Shown: positions 44,346 through 53,985 of the stretch, piece by piece
Layout of the letters: every line of letters starts with the position of its first letter
Numbering within the stretch: position 1 is the first letter of the stretch
DNA from: Nitrospira sp.
GTDB taxonomy: Bacteria > Nitrospirota > Nitrospiria > Nitrospirales > Nitrospiraceae
Length of the DNA: 64,000 nt
NCBI GenBank assembly: GCA_024998565.1
Contig: JACOEM010000005.1
Coordinates: 1-64,000 of the forward strand
Reading direction: 5' to 3'
Position numbers and translations under genes: made by a program
Notes under the pieces: model-generated
What the model was told of the DNA's origin: nothing
The model's input: the letters and a program-made list of their open reading frames with translations, nothing else
Databases searched by the model: none

Positions 44346-45581
44346 GTGAAGTTGTCGTTGCTGAGTTGCAAGAGGGTGTTGAGAGATTCGACGTCGAGAA
44401 GACATCTGTCTGATTTTTCGATTGCGGCTCTGGTCTTGGCCATCACCGTTCCATGTCTGGCGGCCGAATGGTCAGTGGTGCCGTCATTGAGCACGAAGGC
44501 CTACTATAACGACAATCTTTTGCTGACCCCGTTACCCCATGATCCAACATATGGATACTGGATTTCCCCGGGGGCCGAATTTGCCGGTAAGACCGAGCGT
44601 CTGGAGGTGAGCGGCAGAGCCGCACTCGATTTCGTCGACTACTATGGTGGAGAAACGACTAGATTCACCAATGTGTTCCTACCTCTTAAAGTGCGATATC
44701 GGACCGAGAAGGACGAATGGGGTTTCAAAGGAGGCTTTACCAGAGATAATACCTTGATGGGCGAGTTGTTGACGACCGGCATCGTACTACGATTTACCCA
44801 ACGGAATCTCTGGAATCTCACCCCCAGCTGGACCAGAATGATCACCGAAAAATTGGCTTTTCAAAGTACATTTCAATTCACCGATGCTAGTTACCAGGAC
44901 GGCGTGCGGTTCGGCTTAGTCGACTACCAAGTGTTCGGTGGTTCAGCCGGCTTTTTATATCACTTCACGGAACGTGATGATGTCCAGGTAGCGGCCACCT
45001 ATACCAATTTTCATACAACGAATGCTCCGTTTGGATTAAGGGCCTATTACCCTGGAACCCTCTTCTCTTTCAATCACGCGTTCACCGAAGGCCTAAAGGT
45101 CACGGGCTACGGAGGCCCACGTTTTCTTAGTTCCACTAGCCAGTTGGGTGGACTGAATCAAACTACAAAGGACACGATCTGGGTCTATGGTGCCAATTTG
45201 ACGCAAGAGTTTGAAAAGGCCAGTGTGCAACTGAGTATAACAAGGGACATATTCCCCAGCGGCTTCGGCAGTTTAGTTAAAACTGATCGTCTCGGGGCAG
45301 TAATTTCTTACGATGTCACGGAAAGTCTTACCGTTTCTTTAGATGCTGCAGGATACATTGTGTCTGGAGCCAGTTCTCAGGTCGGAGGAAGGTCACTCTC
45401 CGAACAACGGCTTATCTATCTTTCACCGAAATTGATGTGGAACATATCAGAATGGTGGAAGGCCGAAGCCTCCTATGGTTATCGGTGGCGGGACATCGAT
45501 ACACTCAGCGAACCGGTGATGTCCAACATGCTCATGTTTATGTTGACGTACTATCCGCCAAAACTCGCGATCTCGTATTAG
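44346..45581 (+). CDS. Outer-membrane beta-barrel protein of the exopolysaccharide locus
   Basis: The 411-residue protein has a signal-like N-terminus (about 1-38, ending CLAAEWSVVPSLS) and alternating beta-strand sequence to the end (YYNDNLLLTPLPH, LEVSGRAALDFVDYYGG, VQVAATYTNFHTTNAPFGL, WWKAEASYGYRWRD). It resembles PEP-CTERM-associated outer-membrane proteins (TIGR03016-type) and would form the export pore with the OPX lipoprotein 3 nt upstream. Base composition is less GC-rich than its neighbours. Confidence 0.78.
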   Translation: MKLSLLSCKRVLRDSTSRRHLSDFSIAALVLAITVPCLAAEWSVVPSLSTKAYYNDNLLLTPLPHDPTYGYWISPGAEFAGKTERLEVSGRAALDFVDYYGGETTRFTNVFLPLKVRYRTEKDEWGFKGGFTRDNTLMGELLTTGIVLRFTQRNLWNLTPSWTRMITEKLAFQSTFQFTDASYQDGVRFGLVDYQVFGGSAGFLYHFTERDDVQVAATYTNFHTTNAPFGLRAYYPGTLFSFNHAFTEGLKVTGYGGPRFLSSTSQLGGLNQTTKDTIWVYGANLTQEFEKASVQLSITRDIFPSGFGSLVKTDRLGAVISYDVTESLTVSLDAAGYIVSGASSQVGGRSLSEQRLIYLSPKLMWNISEWWKAEASYGYRWRDIDTLSEPVMSNMLMFMLTYYPPKLAISY

Positions 45582-45593
45582 AAGGATATTTCT

Positions 45594-47363
45594 ATGCAGG
45601 ACCAACAACGGTTGCAGGACTCAGAATCCTCTGTGACCCTTCAGGATTACCTCAAGGTAGTTCGTCGAAGAAGCACAATCATTCTGCTCGTTGCGGGACT
45701 TTTTCTGACCTTGAGCATCGCTGCGGCTATGCTGTGGCCGCCGACGTTTAGGTCTACCGCCACCATTCTGATCGAAGAACAAGAAGTGCCTGCAGAGTTG
45801 GTCCATAGCACCATTACGAGCTACGCCGATCAGCGGATCGAAATGATCAAACAACAGGTGATGAGCCGCTCCAGCCTTTGGAAGGTCGTGGAGCAGTACA
45901 ATCTGTATCCCGAAATGAGACGCGACAACCCCACCGAAGGGGTCATCAAACGTTTCATCAAGGACATCGAAGTTGAAGTCATCAGCGCCGATGTGATCGA
46001 CAAACGGACGCAACATCCGACCAAGGCCACCATAGCCTTCACTGTTTCCTATAATAGCGGATCGCCTGAAACGGCCCAACGGGTGGCCAATGAGTTGACG
46101 AGCCTGTTTCTCGGCGAGAATCTCAAAAGCCGCGAACGGCAGGCGCAGGAAACCACCACGTTCCTCAAGCAGGAGGCGGAGAGCCTCGCGGCCCATATCG
46201 AAGAGGTTGAAGCCAAGTTATCCAAGTTCAAACAACGAGCGGCAGGTGCGTTGCCCGAGTTAATGCCCCTGAATCTCCAGATGATGAACCAGGCCGATCG
46301 TGAACTGATGGACCTCGACCAGCAAATTCGCAGCCTCGAGGAACGCAAGTCGTATCTTGATGGGGAACTGGCAACCATCAAGCCGAATACCCCCATCCTC
46401 TCCGTCACGGGAGAACGTATCCTCGATAGCGTAGAGCGGTTGCGCGGGCTCAGGGCCGAATACGCCGGAGTGGCCGCGAATCTTTCACCCGATCATCCGG
46501 ACGTGATTAAGATGAAACAGGAAATCACAGCGCTGGAAAGGGACACCGGTGCGAACCCGGAAACCGAAGAGATCGCCAAACAATTGACCGATGCCCGGGC
46601 CAGGCAGGCCACGCTCGCCGACCGCCTCGGGCAGGATCATCCGGACGTGCTCCAGACGAAACGCACGATCGTCGCGCTGGAACGGGAATTCCGCCGGATC
46701 GGCACCAGTGCCGGCAACAAGCCGTTGCAGCGACCGGAGAATCCGGCTTACATCAATATCCAGGCTCAACTCAATTCTGTGAATTCTTCCCTGCAAGCCT
46801 TGAAAACCAGTCGCGCGACCGTCAAACATAGGCTTCAAGATTATGCGCAACGCATTGAGCGGACACCGGCACTGGAACCGGACTATTTGACGCTCGCGCG
46901 CGACCGCGACACCTCCTCTCAAAAGTACCAGGACATTCGCTCCCGGCTTCTGGAAGCAAAGGTGTCGGAGGGCCTCGAAGTTCAGCGAAAGGGCGAGCGA
47001 TTTTCTCTTATCGATCCGCCGGGACTGCCGGAGTCGCCCGAGAAGCCCAACCGGAAAGCTATTGTGCTGTTGGGATTCATCCTGGCGCTGGCGGGAGGAG
47101 CGGGGGCCGCCGCGCTCACGGAGCATCTCGACCATTCAATTCGTACCCCTGAACAACTGGCGCGAGTGTCGCAGGCCTTCCCCCTGGCGGTCATTCCTTA
47201 CATGCCCAATCGGGCAGATCTGGCTCGTGCACTCGCCAGAAGAAACAGGATTCGTCTCGCGGGCCTGGGAACGGTGGCCCTGTTGTTGCTCATCTGCCAT
47301 CTGTTTTGGACCCCGTTAGATGTGGTGTGGTACGCAGCGCTTAGAAAATTCGGTATCGAGTAG
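45594..47363 (+). CDS. Wzz/GumC-type chain-length and export protein
   Basis: The 589-residue inner-membrane protein has TM1 (about 28-49), a large coiled-coil periplasmic domain (about 55-500) and TM2 (about 565-583). Visible are the Wzz motif (TFRSTATILIEEQEVPAELVHS) and long coiled-coil segments with two repeats (LSPDHPDVIKMKQEITALER and LGQDHPDVLQTKRTIVALER). Its C-terminus (WYAALRKFGIE) has only one Tyr and no Tyr cluster. It partners the CpsD-type kinase downstream. Confidence 0.9.
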   Translation: MQDQQRLQDSESSVTLQDYLKVVRRRSTIILLVAGLFLTLSIAAAMLWPPTFRSTATILIEEQEVPAELVHSTITSYADQRIEMIKQQVMSRSSLWKVVEQYNLYPEMRRDNPTEGVIKRFIKDIEVEVISADVIDKRTQHPTKATIAFTVSYNSGSPETAQRVANELTSLFLGENLKSRERQAQETTTFLKQEAESLAAHIEEVEAKLSKFKQRAAGALPELMPLNLQMMNQADRELMDLDQQIRSLEERKSYLDGELATIKPNTPILSVTGERILDSVERLRGLRAEYAGVAANLSPDHPDVIKMKQEITALERDTGANPETEEIAKQLTDARARQATLADRLGQDHPDVLQTKRTIVALEREFRRIGTSAGNKPLQRPENPAYINIQAQLNSVNSSLQALKTSRATVKHRLQDYAQRIERTPALEPDYLTLARDRDTSSQKYQDIRSRLLEAKVSEGLEVQRKGERFSLIDPPGLPESPEKPNRKAIVLLGFILALAGGAGAAALTEHLDHSIRTPEQLARVSQAFPLAVIPYMPNRADLARALARRNRIRLAGLGTVALLLLICHLFWTPLDVVWYAALRKFGIE

Positions 47364-47404
47364 GAGCAGGATGGTGAAAACGCCCACCAGCTTTCTCAAA
47401 GGTT

Positions 47405-47471
47405 TAGGCTCAGGCCGAGGCTGAGATTGCAAGAGTCTGCTGAGCTCACTCTTGACCTCGACCTCAGCCTA
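47405..47471. repeat. Inverted-repeat arms without an S23 gene
   Basis: The arms TAGGCTCAGGCCGAGGCTGAG (47405-47425) and CTTGACCTCGACCTCAGCCTA (47451-47471) pair at 16 of 21 positions around a 25-nt loop. They are similar in composition to the arms of the S23 element at 33198-33669. They lie in the gap before the CpsD gene. Confidence 0.5.
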
Positions 47472-47488
47472 GCATGAAAGGGATTACC

Positions 47489-48313
47489 ATGGAATGGTTT
47501 CAAGCTGCGCTTGATCGATACAAACAGCAACAACACCAGGGCCATGCCGCTCCTAAGCCCGAACGTACCCACTCCATGCGATCCGTGCCGGCCCCTATCG
47601 TCTACACACGTACGCGATCGGTACAGGTTCCCGAGCCGGTGTTGCGTGAACAGCGCATTATGGCCGGATTCGACGCCGGGCCATTCGTAGATGCCTTCAA
47701 GATTTTGCGCACACAAGTCATGCATCGGATCCGGGAAAAAGGCTGGAATGTCATCGGCGTGACCAGCCCGGGCGAGGGGGAGGGAAAGACCTTCACCGCG
47801 GTTAATCTGGCCGCCAGTCTGGCCATGGACGTGACGCAATCCGTGCTGCTGGTCGACGCGAATCTCCGGCACCCCAGCGTGCATGAGATGTTCGATCTGG
47901 GTGAGTGCCAGGGACTGGCCGACTATTTGCTGGACGATGTGCCGATCGAACAATTACTGGTGCATCCCGGTATCGGCCGCTTCGTTCTTCTGCCCGGAGG
48001 ACGGGCTGTGTCGCACTCGGCGGAAGCATTGACGTCACCGAAGATGTTGGCCCTGGTCGAGGAGTGCAAGCACCGCTACCAATCGCGTATGATCCTGTTC
48101 GACCTACCGCCGCTCTTGAAGACCTCGGACGTCCTGGCTTTTGCACCCCATCTGGACGCTCTTTTGTTGGTGGTGGAAGAGGGGCGTACAAAAGCGGAAG
48201 ATGTGGAACGAGCGCTATCGCTCATCAAACCGTCGACACCTGTGCTGGGGACGGTCGTCAACAAAGTGGGCCACGCGACGGCCACGCCGGCGACCATGAA
48301 GAGAATGATATAG
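47489..48313 (+). CDS. CpsD/CapB-type tyrosine autokinase (XrtA-associated)
   Basis: The 274-residue P-loop protein has the Walker A variant SPGEGEGKTFTAVNLAA, Walker A' LLVDANLRHPS and Walker B MILFDLPPLL. It would sense or control Wzz and polymer length. The ATG at 47489 follows AAAGGG. The C-terminus (VGHATATPATMKRMI) has no Tyr cluster, unlike canonical CpsD/Wzc kinases, so autophosphorylation on C-terminal tyrosines is doubtful. The N-terminal 60 residues are polar (RYKQQQHQGH). Confidence 0.85.
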   Translation: MEWFQAALDRYKQQQHQGHAAPKPERTHSMRSVPAPIVYTRTRSVQVPEPVLREQRIMAGFDAGPFVDAFKILRTQVMHRIREKGWNVIGVTSPGEGEGKTFTAVNLAASLAMDVTQSVLLVDANLRHPSVHEMFDLGECQGLADYLLDDVPIEQLLVHPGIGRFVLLPGGRAVSHSAEALTSPKMLALVEECKHRYQSRMILFDLPPLLKTSDVLAFAPHLDALLLVVEEGRTKAEDVERALSLIKPSTPVLGTVVNKVGHATATPATMKRMI

Positions 48314-48320
48314 GCCATCG

Positions 48321-49721
48321 ATGTATAAAAGCTTCTACCGCCTCCACAGCAAACCGTTCTCGCTGCTGCCGGACAGTGAGTTTCTCTATCTTGGTTCGAC
48401 TCACCGCACCGCCTACAGCCTGTTGGAGTACGGCCTCCTCACCGAAGCCCCATTCATGGTGCTGACCGGCGATCCCGGAATGGGTAAGACCTCGCTGCTT
48501 CAAAAATTGATCGCGGATACCCGCGACGCCTTTTCGATCGGCTTCCTCACCAATGCCCGCTACGATGTGGATCATCTGCTGCCGTGGATTCTCTTTGCGC
48601 TTGGTCTGAATAACAAACAAGTCGATCCGGTCGAAGCCCAGCATCTCTTCGCCAATTTTCTTGCCCAGGAAAGGGCACGACACCGGCGGGTGGTACTGAT
48701 CATGGACGAGGCGCAAAATCTGGGCGTCAAACTACTCGAGGAGTTGCGGTTGCTCTCCAATTTGAATCAGGAAAAGACGCTGCAACTACAAATTATCCTC
48801 TCCGGCCAGCCGGATCTGCAAACACTCCTGCGCCGGGTCGATATGACCCAGTTCGCGCAGCGGGTCGTGGTCGATTACCATCTGCAACCTTTCACGGAGG
48901 AAGAAGTCGCGCACTATATTCGCCACCGTATCCAGCTCGCAGGATCGACGCAACCGCTCTTTAGCGCCCCGGCTTGTGCCTTGACCTACCGTTTGAGCCA
49001 GGGAAATCCACGTTTGATCAACCAAGTGTGCGAAATGGCCTTGACCTATGGGTATGCGCAGCAGGCCGCGCGGATCACCGCGAAACTGCTGGCGCAGGCG
49101 GCGCTCGATCGACGAAAGAATCGAATCCTGCCGCTGGCGGAACTGGACGATCTGGAAGAGCTCGCGGCAGGGAAGGATGCGGAGGAGCCCGATGCACAGG
49201 AATCCATCGCGCACTCTCTGCCATCGCGTGAGTCTCCACCGCAAATCGAGAGCCAACAACCTGTCGGCGCGGCAGAACCCTACTATCAGCGGGGAATGAC
49301 GCTCCGGAAATCTCAGGACTATATCGCCGCGATCGCCCAGTTCGAGCAGGCCGCACGCGACCCGGCCTACCACCTTCGGGCATTTGGACAGATCGGGCTC
49401 TGCTACCGGGCGCTTGGTCTTGTCCCCCAGGCCGTGGCGGCATTTCGAAAGGCCTGCACGGATTACAGCGCGCCGCGCACGCAAAGTTTAAGCGTACGGT
49501 ATCTGTTGGGGCGAACCTTGGAACAGTTGGGAGAAAAACCGGAGGCTCTTGAGCAATATCGCCTGATTTTCCGCACCGACCGGACTTTCAAGGACACGGC
49601 CGTTCGCCTCTCAAGTCTGGAAGGGGATCAGACCCGCGAGGCAGGGCAGCCGGGTACCCACTCCTGGGGATTCGGACAAGCCTGGAAACACGTCCGGCAG
49701 TTGCTGAAGGGAAACAGTTGA
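48321..49721 (+). CDS. XrtA-associated AAA ATPase with C-terminal TPR
   Basis: The 466-residue ExeA/GspA-like ATPase has MYKSFYRLHSKPFSLLPDSEFLYLG, Walker A GDPGMGKTSLLQ, Walker B VVLIMDEAQNLG and sensor SGQPDLQTLLRR. About 170 further residues with TPR-like repeats end it (AEPYYQRGMTLRKSQDYIAAI, ALGLVPQAVAAFRKAC). It resembles the PEP-CTERM-associated ATPase family TIGR03015. A paralogue at 52071 is frameshifted. It lies 7 nt after the kinase gene. Confidence 0.88.
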   Translation: MYKSFYRLHSKPFSLLPDSEFLYLGSTHRTAYSLLEYGLLTEAPFMVLTGDPGMGKTSLLQKLIADTRDAFSIGFLTNARYDVDHLLPWILFALGLNNKQVDPVEAQHLFANFLAQERARHRRVVLIMDEAQNLGVKLLEELRLLSNLNQEKTLQLQIILSGQPDLQTLLRRVDMTQFAQRVVVDYHLQPFTEEEVAHYIRHRIQLAGSTQPLFSAPACALTYRLSQGNPRLINQVCEMALTYGYAQQAARITAKLLAQAALDRRKNRILPLAELDDLEELAAGKDAEEPDAQESIAHSLPSRESPPQIESQQPVGAAEPYYQRGMTLRKSQDYIAAIAQFEQAARDPAYHLRAFGQIGLCYRALGLVPQAVAAFRKACTDYSAPRTQSLSVRYLLGRTLEQLGEKPEALEQYRLIFRTDRTFKDTAVRLSSLEGDQTREAGQPGTHSWGFGQAWKHVRQLLKGNS

Positions 49722-49755
49722 TCACAGAACCATTCCGGCGCCGGCCGTCTCTTCC

Positions 49756-51906
49756 ATGAAACAAATTCTTCAACATAAACGGTCCGGAGCGGTGAAGGTA
49801 GAGGAGGTCCCTCCGCCTTCACTGCGAGGTTGCGGGCTGCTCGTGCTCAATGAAGCCTCCCTCATCAGCCCGGGAACCGAGAAGTCCACGATTCAGAGCA
49901 CGAAAAAGTCGCTGGTGGGTAAGGCCATGGAACGCCCGGAGAAGATCAAGAAGGTCCTCTCCGCGATTCAAACAGACGGACTCGCGCTCACGCTCTCCCG
50001 CGTGTTCGATAAACTGGACTCGCCGGCCTCGTTGGGCTACAGCTGCGCGGGCACCGTGCTGGAGGCTGCTCGCGACGCGGGATCCTTTACGGTCGGGGAC
50101 CGCGTTGCCTGTGCCGGGCAAAACTATGCGTCCCATGCCGAAATGATCTACGTGCCGAAACATCTCTGCGTGAAAATTCCGGACGGCGTGGATTCCGAGG
50201 ATGCGTCTTTTGTGACGCTCGGAGCCATCGCTCTGCAGGGCGTTCGTCAGGCGGAGCCCAGGCTGGGAGACCGGATCGCCGTGATCGGCCTTGGACTGCT
50301 CGGCCAACTGACCGTGCAATTGTTGAAGGCCTCCGGTTGCCGTGTGCTGGGATCCGATGTCGATCAATCCAAGTTGCAGTTGGCGAGTGAGTCGGGAGCG
50401 GATATGGTAGCGCTGTCCTCCGATCTTGCGGATGCTGCCGCCGCCTTTTCAGACGGCCACGGCGTCGATGCGGTGATCGTCACGGCCAGCACCAAGGATA
50501 ACGGCCCCATTGAGGCCGCGGGCGAGATCGCGAGAAAAAAGGGGAGGGTGGTGGTGGTCGGCGCGGTGGGAATGAATGTGCCCCGTGAACCGTACTATCA
50601 GAAGGAGTTGGACCTGCGCCTCTCCATGTCCTACGGCCCCGGACGCTACGACACGGCCTACGAGGAACATGGGCACGATTACCCGTTCGGATACGTACGC
50701 TGGACAGAACAGCGTAACATGCAGGCGTTTCTCGAACTCGTTGCGACAGGGAAGGTGCGCCTCAAGCCGCTGATCACCCATCGCTTTCCCATCGAGCAGG
50801 CGGAGTCGGCCTATGCGTTGATGATGGAGGGCTCGACACCCTATATCGCAATGGTCATCACATATCCCTCCGATCGGGCTCGTCCTTTACCGCGAACCAT
50901 TGCCGTCGGGACAGCGCAGGCCGCTCGCCCGGTCATGCTGGGAATCATCGGAGCTGGAAACCACGTAAAGGATATGTTGCTCCCGCCGCTGCAAAACATG
51001 GAACACGTCGGCATTCGCGGCATCTGTACCGCCTCGGGAATCACAGCGAAGACCCTGGCCGGGAAAATCACTGCCGCCTATTGCACGAGCGACAGCCAGT
51101 CCATTCTGGATGACCCGGCCATCAACACGGTGCTGATCGGAACCCGCCATGACAGCCACGCCGCCCTGACGATCAAAGCACTGCTTGCGGGCAAGCATGT
51201 GTTCGTAGAGAAACCGCTCTGCCTGACGGAAGATGAACTGAAGGACATCCGCTCCGTCTATGAGAAGAAGGCACCCGACGGGTTGCATCTGATGGTGGGC
51301 TTCAACCGGCGGTTTTCTCCACATGCACAGGAAGCCGGGAGGTTTTTCGCATCGCGCGTGAATCCGCTCGTCATGCTGTATCGAGTCAACGCAGGACGCA
51401 TTCCAGCCGATCATTGGGTACAACATCCGGAGATAGGAGGCGGGCGCCTCATCGGCGAAATGTGTCATTTCGTCGATTACATGCAAGCGCTCTCGGCCTC
51501 GCCGCCCACTTCGGTGTATGCATCCAGAATCGGACGTCATAGCTCCGGCATCACTGACGACCAATGCAGTATCGTGGTGAATTTTGCAGACGGATCCATC
51601 GGCACCATCATCTACACGGCAGAGGGAAGCAGCGAACTTCCGAAAGAACGCTTTGAGGCCCATGCGGACGGCAAGTCGCTCGTCATGAACGACTTCATAG
51701 AAACGCAGACGTATAAAGACGGCAAGAGTACCGTGTTCAAGACCGCAAAACGGGACAAGGGGTTTACAGAAGAAATGTCGCGGTTTGTCAAATCCGTTGC
51801 GGGAGGACAAGCCCCGGTCATCCCGTTTGAGCAGATCGACGCCGTGACACGGGCCTGCTTCCTGGCCTTACAAAGCCTGCGCTCCGGTGTTGCTTACCCC
51901 CTCTGA
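49756..51906 (+). CDS. Bi-domain oxidoreductase (zinc-type dehydrogenase plus Gfo/Idh/MocA)
   Basis: The 716-residue protein fuses a medium-chain dehydrogenase (about 1-380; NEASLISPGTEKSTIQSTKKSL, LGYSCAGTVLEAA, IAVIGLGLLGQLTVQLLKASG, GRVVVVGAVGMNV) to a Gfo/Idh/MocA domain (about 393-716; VMLGIIGAGNHVKDMLLPPL, NTVLIGTRHDSHAALTIKALLAGKHVFVEKPL, GFNRRFSPHAQ). Such fusions occur in exopolysaccharide loci, often next to heparinase-type lyases, and may process uronic or related sugars. The substrate is unknown. The lyase here is at 29941. Confidence 0.88.
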   Translation: MKQILQHKRSGAVKVEEVPPPSLRGCGLLVLNEASLISPGTEKSTIQSTKKSLVGKAMERPEKIKKVLSAIQTDGLALTLSRVFDKLDSPASLGYSCAGTVLEAARDAGSFTVGDRVACAGQNYASHAEMIYVPKHLCVKIPDGVDSEDASFVTLGAIALQGVRQAEPRLGDRIAVIGLGLLGQLTVQLLKASGCRVLGSDVDQSKLQLASESGADMVALSSDLADAAAAFSDGHGVDAVIVTASTKDNGPIEAAGEIARKKGRVVVVGAVGMNVPREPYYQKELDLRLSMSYGPGRYDTAYEEHGHDYPFGYVRWTEQRNMQAFLELVATGKVRLKPLITHRFPIEQAESAYALMMEGSTPYIAMVITYPSDRARPLPRTIAVGTAQAARPVMLGIIGAGNHVKDMLLPPLQNMEHVGIRGICTASGITAKTLAGKITAAYCTSDSQSILDDPAINTVLIGTRHDSHAALTIKALLAGKHVFVEKPLCLTEDELKDIRSVYEKKAPDGLHLMVGFNRRFSPHAQEAGRFFASRVNPLVMLYRVNAGRIPADHWVQHPEIGGGRLIGEMCHFVDYMQALSASPPTSVYASRIGRHSSGITDDQCSIVVNFADGSIGTIIYTAEGSSELPKERFEAHADGKSLVMNDFIETQTYKDGKSTVFKTAKRDKGFTEEMSRFVKSVAGGQAPVIPFEQIDAVTRACFLALQSLRSGVAYPL

Positions 51907-51975
51907 CAAGGCCACAAACAGTGGGCTTTCTAATCGAATACGTTGCTCCCTACGGGCTATCGGTCCAATACACTG

Positions 51976-51995
51976 CTTGGCCTCGGCCTCAGCGT
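51976..51995 (+). repeat. Single arm of the S23-type repeat family
   Basis: CTTGGCCTCGGCCTCAGCGT matches the right arm at 47451-47470 at 17 of 20 positions. It lies in the 164-nt gap between the oxidoreductase and the second AAA gene. No partner arm was found nearby. Confidence 0.4.
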
Positions 51996-52070
51996 CTCAC
52001 TCACGGTGAAACTAAATTCTGAAGACGAATGTAGTTGACCTCTCCTTCCTTATTCCGTAAGTAGGAAGCT

Positions 52071-53496
52071 ATGTACGAACGTTTCTACAATCTGACGCTC
52101 AAACCGTTTACCCTGGTTCCGAACCCTGATTTCCTCTATCGAGGCGAGACCCATCGTCTTGCGCTGATACGGGATCCTTGCCCATCCCGGGTTCGTCGTA
52201 CTCACCGGAGAACCCGGGATGGGCAAGACCACGCTCATCCAGCAGATCCTTGCCGAGCATCGGAACCATTTCACGACCGGACTCATCACGAATACCCATG
52301 CAGGAATGGAAACACTCCTGCCCTGGATCCTGCTGGCCTTCGGTCAGAATGAGAAGAGTCTGGATAAGCTGGAAGGGTTTCATGCCTTGCAGCAGTTTCT
52401 GGACAAGGAAGCTTCTGCCAAGCGACGCGTGTTGTTGATCGTCGATGAAGCACAGAATCTCGGCGCGAATCTCTTGGAGGAACTGCGCCTGCTCTCCAAC
52501 CTCAATAAAGACAAGGCGCCCATCCTCCAGATTATTCTCTCCGGACAGCCGGATTTACGACAGCTCCTCCAACGCAAGGACCTGACACAGTTCGCCCAGC
52601 GCGTGATGGTGGACTACAGCCTCGAACCCTTCAAAGAAGAAGACAGTCTGGGTTACATTGCCCACCGCCTGCGAGTCGCGGGCCGCGAGGAACCGATCTT
52701 CACGCACCATGCCACTCGTATGATTCATCGGCTGACCGGCGGCATCCCACGCCTGATCAACCAACTGTGCGATACGGCCCTGACCTATGGTTTCGCAGAG
52801 GAGGCCCCGTTTCTTTCAACCAAGATCGTGGCGCAGGCGGCGAAAGACCGGAGCAAAGGGGGCATTCTCCCGCTCACGGACACCGATGCTCTCACGGCGA
52901 TGACTCCGGAACAGGATGCGGCAGAACAGGCTCAGCTCGCCACCTTCGCATCCCGAACCGCTTCCACTCCAAGCCTCGGCGACCGATCAGTCAAGACCGT
53001 GGAGGCTACCACAGCAGCCCATCCGCCAAGCCATGACGCGGGGGAGGCCTACGAACGTGGCCTGGCGCTCAAGAAAGTCGGGTTGCATAAAGATGCGCTG
53101 CAACAGTTTTCCCTCGCCGCCCAGGATGCGGCTCTGACATTCAGGGCCATGGCGCAAGTCGGCATTTGCCTGAAATCCATCGGCCAGTCTGAGGAAGCAG
53201 CCATCGCATTTCGAAAAGCCCTGCAGGCACAACGTGTCGCGTCCGCCGACACCATCCAGGTGCGGTACCTGCTCGCGCGCACACTCGAATCCTTGGGACG
53301 AATCGACGATACACTTGAGCATTACCGCTGGATCAGGCGGGAAGAACCCACGTTCAAGGACGTCGCCGAACGCATCGATCGTCTGAGCGGTCGCCAGGCT
53401 TCATCGCCTCGTGGCGGCGAGAAGAACGGCGAGTCCACTGGATCGAACATCCCCTGGTTCAAACACCTGCACCGTATTTTGGGCGCCTCGAAATAG
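52071..53496 (+). pseudogene. Second XrtA-type AAA ATPase, frameshifted before Walker A
   Basis: The start (MYERFYNLTLKPFTLVPNPDFLYRGETHR) and the rest (YGILAHPGFVVLTGEPGMGKT onward) are in different frames. The join lies near 52167; against the paralogue at 48321 the gap is consistent with loss of about 11 nt. In the second frame a TGA lies directly upstream, and the first start codon is the ATG at 52219, inside Walker A (the M of GMGKT). A protein from there (425 residues) would lack the P-loop. Downstream it keeps VLLIVDEAQNLG and SGQPDLRQLLQR and a TPR-like tail. Confidence 0.75.
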
Positions 53497-53985
53497 CCGC
53501 TTTCTGCCTCGCCCAGTCCGCCGACCGTTCGCTTTCTGCGTATGTCTGCCGTCCACCAGCCCATGGTTGATCTCGTTCCGGGGTAGCGATTCGTACGCTT
53601 TCCCCAATCTGAAACGGTCTGAAGGGAAAACGTTCTGGTTACGGTGCATGGCCTTCCGGTTAGACCGTACCGTGGACGCAAGTCCACGCGATGAAGATCC
53701 GCCTGAGACGCGCCGGGCATCGCAGTCGCTATCGGCTGCGACAGCAGGTGGTCGAATCCCGTATTTGGCCAGATTGTGTCTTCTGATCAAACCAGCCACC
53801 AGCATGCTGCAAATCAGTCACCTGTAATGCTCGAACGCTGCCACCCACAATGCCCGAAACCAACCACTGGAATGGCCGGCAGAGTGTTCATTCAATCCAT
53901 TTTCAATGTTCTCACGAGGCATTGAATGACAATTCTTGCTATTATATGCCATTCGTGGCATCGTGGACGCGAAAGGAGGTGCGCC
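53497..53985 (+). promoter_or_regulatory. 489-bp gap with parD operator region
   Basis: No gene is seen between the broken ATPase and parD. Near the end are two inverted repeats: TTCAATG-N11-CATTGAA (53902-53926) and ATGCCA-TTCG-TGGCAT (53946-53961). An AT-rich TATTATAT (53940-53947) lies between them and could be the -10 region. Such repeats before a ParD/ParE pair are typical of autoregulation. Confidence 0.45.

Noticed and set aside
53749-53771. tRNA-like T-arm string (GGTCGAATCCC) ending in GGCCA
   Set aside because: There is no matching acceptor or anticodon stem upstream and the T-stem does not pair.
53411-53827. 138-residue plus-strand frame after the broken ATPase
   Set aside because: It overlaps the ATPase 3' end in another frame and its composition is not protein-like.
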